From: an uncultured Clostridia bacterium
Lineage (GTDB): Bacteria; Bacillota; Clostridia; Christensenellales; Aristaeellaceae
Reading direction: 5' to 3'
NCBI GenBank assembly: GCA_946413245.1
Contig: CAMKJS010000024.1
Coordinates: 1-41,253 of the forward strand
DNA length: 41,253 nucleotides
Part shown: positions 39,336-41,253 of the stretch, piece by piece
Position numbering within the stretch: the stretch's first letter is position 1
Layout: every line of letters begins with the position of its first letter
Notes under the pieces: model-generated
Seen by the model: only the letters and a program-made list of their open reading frames with translations
The model's database searches: none
What the model was told of the DNA's origin: nothing
Made by a program: the position numbers and the translations under genes

Positions 39336-39960
39336 CTTGATCAATTAATTGTGAAAAACAGGAAATTGTGCGTTTTCGATTTATTATAGTTATACTTTTG
39401 ACATTGTATACTGAAGGCTCTTGATCAAGTGAAGCATAATCATATTCAATTTGTAAAACCTCGTCTTTGTTGTAATAGCTATACGAGAAGATCCCGCTTG
39501 ACATGTATGGAACGAACTGAGTAAATGGGTTTTCTTTAATCACTTCCGAAAGTGTTCTTTGAGAAACATAATCTGTTTGTTCATACTGAAAACCCGAATA
39601 AAAGTAAAATTTTAATTTTATGATTCCGTCACTTTGAAAACCGGTATCGCTCCAGAACAGATAAATGTATCCACCCTCTTCTATTCGCAATATCGAGTAT
39701 AGTGGCATTGTGTCCTTTGTATTATAGCGTGTTATCTCTAAATCAAAATATTCGGAGCATTCATTAAATGACATAGACATACTATCATGATCGGGAAAGA
39801 CTAAATGCTCGTTTAAACTCTTCCCTTGAATGCATGAGAGAACTTCAGACAGTGGATACTGTGTTTTAATTGATTCTTTTGTTGGGCTCATAATATATCC
39901 TCCATTACTAATTCTATGAAGCATCAATAATAGAAGCAAGATATAAATCAGCTTTTTCAC
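39325..39960 (-). CDS. Hypothetical protein with N-terminal signal or anchor
   Basis: I do not recognise this 211-residue protein. It begins (GTG at 39960) with a basic and hydrophobic stretch, KKLIYILLLLLMLHRIS, consistent with a signal peptide or one membrane anchor. The rest is rich in Tyr, Phe and Ser with alternating strand-like pattern (IIKLKFYFYSGFQYEQ) and no known motif. The start overlaps the preceding stop by one base (TAGTG), so the two are translated together; an ATG at 39972 is less well placed relative to the ribosome binding site. Base composition is about a third GC in a sampled line, against over half in the core genes to the left, which points to transfer. Position after an Rhs-like fragment allows, but does not show, an immunity role. 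Confidence 0.7.
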   Translation of the reverse strand: MKKLIYILLLLLMLHRISNGGYIMSPTKESIKTQYPLSEVLSCIQGKSLNEHLVFPDHDSMSMSFNECSEYFDLEITRYNTKDTMPLYSILRIEEGGYIYLFWSDTGFQSDGIIKLKFYFYSGFQYEQTDYVSQRTLSEVIKENPFTQFVPYMSSGIFSYSYYNKDEVLQIEYDYASLDQEPSVYNVKSITIINRKRTISCFSQLIDQDLP

Positions 39961-40568
39961 TACTGATCCCATCCTTCACGAACAGTAAAGAAAATAGTCT
40001 CATCATCATAGTAAAGTGCATAATCAACAACTAATGTTCCACTATTGTCGATATACATCCCATACCAGATGTCAGAAAACACATACTCATCATTAACATA
40101 GAAGCCTTCTGTGGTGCCTGGTTTATTAAACCAGCCATCTTTAGTCAATCTTATAAAATGATAATCATATGGTCCACGTTTCATTGCTGCTACAAAATCT
40201 TCCGCAAGGTTCTTTGTCTCAGGTTTTTCCTGCTCCGGGATCTCAGGCTTGACTGATGCGGCCTCCGCAATTCCCCAGAACAGGCTGTGCCCCTTAAAAT
40301 CTGATATCGTGATGAAATGATCGGAACCGGAAGAGGAACATACAGTTGTAAAACGGCTTCCCCGGCTGTTGTAATCGGAGGATTCTTTTTCCAATTGGAA
40401 GGATGCCAGGACAGGAGACCAGGAATCGTCTTCCTGCTGAATATGCAGCGGAATGCCTGCGGCAAAAGCATGATATATTCCGGGACCCACGAGATATGTT
40501 TTCACATTCCCGGTCCGTTCTGAAATCTGCTCTGTAGGATAGAACGCAAGATTATCTGATTTCATCAT
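39960..40568 (-). CDS. Chimeric accessory protein: Rhs/WapA-like N-terminal part with separate C-terminal domain
   Basis: A 202-residue protein without a signal peptide. Residues to about 105 (SERTGNVKTYLVGPGIYH, then GIPLHIQQEDDSW, then FKGHSLFWGI) resemble by eye the region at the start of Rhs/WapA-type proteins, where a short beta-rich unit ends in a G-x-x-L-x-W motif. After a Pro/Glu/Lys linker the C-terminal 85 residues start MKRGPYDYHFIRLTKDGWFN. They recall a C-terminal module found on secreted clostridial proteins (DYHFxR...W..KPG). The two parts differ in base composition, the C-terminal part being more AT-rich. It may be an orphan fragment of a larger protein. ATG at 40568 is chosen (40583 is possible); its own promoter lies close upstream. 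Family assignment is tentative. Confidence 0.6.
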   Translation of the reverse strand: MMKSDNLAFYPTEQISERTGNVKTYLVGPGIYHAFAAGIPLHIQQEDDSWSPVLASFQLEKESSDYNSRGSRFTTVCSSSGSDHFITISDFKGHSLFWGIAEAASVKPEIPEQEKPETKNLAEDFVAAMKRGPYDYHFIRLTKDGWFNKPGTTEGFYVNDEYVFSDIWYGMYIDNSGTLVVDYALYYDDETIFFTVREGWDQ

Positions 40569-40607
40569 GATGATCCCCCCCATATCCGCCAAATGAACGC
40601 CTGATTA

Positions 40608-40636
40608 AGTATATATGACTGATGTTATCCAGTCAA
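40608..40636 (-). promoter_or_regulatory. Near-consensus promoter of the accessory operon
   Basis: On the minus strand TTGACT (40631-40636), 17 bases, TATACT (40608-40613). An inverted repeat TGACTG - 8 bases - CAGTCA spans the -35 and spacer and could be an operator. The leader contains a run of seven G just before the start codon. Confidence 0.8.
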
Positions 40637-40656
40637 TTATATTACGAAACAAATAG

Positions 40657-40743
40657 CGCTTCCCTTCCCCTGCCACCCTGAGCAAAATCAAAAACGGCGG
40701 CCTGGTGGAATGCGAAACCTGCGGCCGGATGATTATCCAGTAG
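40657..40743 (+). pseudogene. Detached 3' fragment of the zinc-ribbon gene
   Basis: Encodes the last 23 residues of the zinc-ribbon protein, from ATLSKIK to GRMIIQ and the stop. A one-base deletion near 40670 shifts the frame further upstream. Homology stops at 40657, next to the accessory promoter. It has no start and is not a working gene. Confidence 0.9.
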
Positions 40744-40750
40744 CTTTCCG

Positions 40751-40779
40751 GAAGCCGCGTCCCGCGCGGAGCTTCTTTT
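40751..40779 (+). terminator. Repeated terminator (copy 2)
   Basis: The stem differs from copy 1 at three bases. The changes allow a shifted pairing (CGCG with CGCG inside GAAGC/GCTTC), so a hairpin followed by TTTTC is retained. Confidence 0.65.
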
Positions 40780-40847
40780 CAGTTTCAAGCACTTGCATCA
40801 TTAGCAATATTCATCCTGTAAATATCCGCATATAGTTAATCTCATGG

Positions 40848-41213
40848 TCAGGAAATATCATTGATAGCATACATCACAATACATTTATCTTGAGTGGATA
40901 AAAAAGCGATTATTCCATAATCTTCAGTTCGATTTATATCTAAATAGGCATAATCATAGGATATTTCCGGAATAATATACCCTATTCTGAATTTGGAATA
41001 ATTCCCTATCAGGTTTCGGGTTATCTCATATGGATCAAAATAACCTTCCTGGTTTTTCTGCCAATGACTATCGGTCTTAACCGTCTGCTCAATTTCTTCG
41101 CCATAATATGTACCGCATACAATCCAGGTTCCAAGCGTTTCTGTGTACGCGTCTATATCTATACGAGCTTCCAGATCTTCTGCCTGAAATATTCTTTTTA
41201 TAGTAAACGACAT
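40848..41213 (-). CDS. Hypothetical accessory protein
   Basis: A 121-residue protein I do not recognise. It is acidic, rich in Tyr, Ile and Asp, and without a signal peptide or membrane segment (for example SYDYAYLDINRTEDYG). Small, acidic and AT-rich genes like this are common among immunity proteins of polymorphic toxin loci, but nothing in the sequence proves that. No clear ribosome binding site precedes the ATG at 41213. The last 40 bases of the window (41214-41253) are AT-rich and may hold the end of another gene or a promoter. It follows repeat copy 2 as the other orphans follow copy 1. Confidence 0.65.
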   Translation of the reverse strand: MSFTIKRIFQAEDLEARIDIDAYTETLGTWIVCGTYYGEEIEQTVKTDSHWQKNQEGYFDPYEITRNLIGNYSKFRIGYIIPEISYDYAYLDINRTEDYGIIAFLSTQDKCIVMYAINDIS

Positions 41214-41253
41214 TTATAAATTTACTTTGAACTAATCCGATAAATGTGCTATA

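Larger units (their letters stand above)
40657..40819. repeat. Direct repeat, copy 2
   Basis: Second copy of the 39046-39209 unit, offset by 1610 bases (1611 at the left end because of one indel). It carries the zinc-ribbon 3' fragment, the terminator and the AT-rich tail to TTCATCCTGT. Sequence after the repeat differs from that after copy 1. Confidence 0.95.

Noticed and set aside
40573-40579. Run of seven G before the accessory gene as a phase-variation switch
   Set aside because: Too short to be convincing, and it lies upstream of the favoured start codon, so slippage would not change the reading frame.
39046-40819. Insertion sequence or transposon bounded by the direct repeats
   Set aside because: The 163-164 base repeats are far too long for target duplications, there are no terminal inverted repeats, and no transposase is encoded between them.

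Overview
The window reads as chromosome from a non-spore-forming, gut- or rumen-type member of the Clostridia. Core genes have Firmicutes-type order (dxs-tlyA-nadK-argR-recN; dnaG-rpoD-trmK-nif3). SigA-type promoters and AGGAGG ribosome binding sites are common. The sporulation genes spoIVB and spo0A, which follow recN in spore formers, are absent: recN is followed by a phosphodiester glycosidase gene and a GH2 glycosidase gene. The lineage call is an inference from gene order and protein style, not a database match.

Left part (1-11.2 kb): the 5' portion of a pyrophosphate-type phosphofructokinase gene, purA with a consensus promoter, and a carbohydrate-use locus. That locus has an AraC-type activator facing a three-gene operon of Gfo/Idh/MocA oxidoreductases, and a separate LplB-LplC-solute-binding-protein ABC operon without its own ATPase. 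A two-half-site direct-repeat operator with 21-base spacing sits at nearly the same place upstream of the -10 of both operons, so the activator probably controls both.

Middle part (11.2-26.8 kb): a long minus-strand run, tightly packed in transcription order: fruK, GNAT, alpha/beta hydrolase, a membrane-anchored MurF, ddl, dxs, tlyA, then nadK, argR, recN, phosphodiester glycosidase, GH2. A promoter with a tandem pair of ARG-box-like sites lies before nadK, which suggests ArgR autoregulation of nadK-argR-recN.

26.9-29.7 kb: a GntR/UTRA repressor with a palindromic operator in its own promoter, divergent from a GH67 alpha-glucuronidase (xylan side-chain removal). 29.7-32.6 kb: an M16C metalloprotease. 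32.8-39.1 kb: a plus-strand housekeeping run dgt-dnaG-rpoD-trmK-nif3-zinc ribbon protein.

Right end (39.0-41.25 kb): an AT-rich accessory segment of minus-strand orphan genes. The last 164 bases of the zinc-ribbon locus (gene 3' end, terminator and some AT-rich flank) are repeated at 40657-40819, and each copy is followed by AT-rich minus-strand orphan genes. One orphan looks like an Rhs/WapA-type N-terminal piece joined to a different C-terminal domain, and has its own near-consensus promoter. This looks like a hotspot where foreign cassettes were added at the 3' end of a core gene, and it is the most interesting part of the window. No rRNA, tRNA, CRISPR array, transposase or integrase was recognised, and no gene-free stretch exceeds 300 bases.
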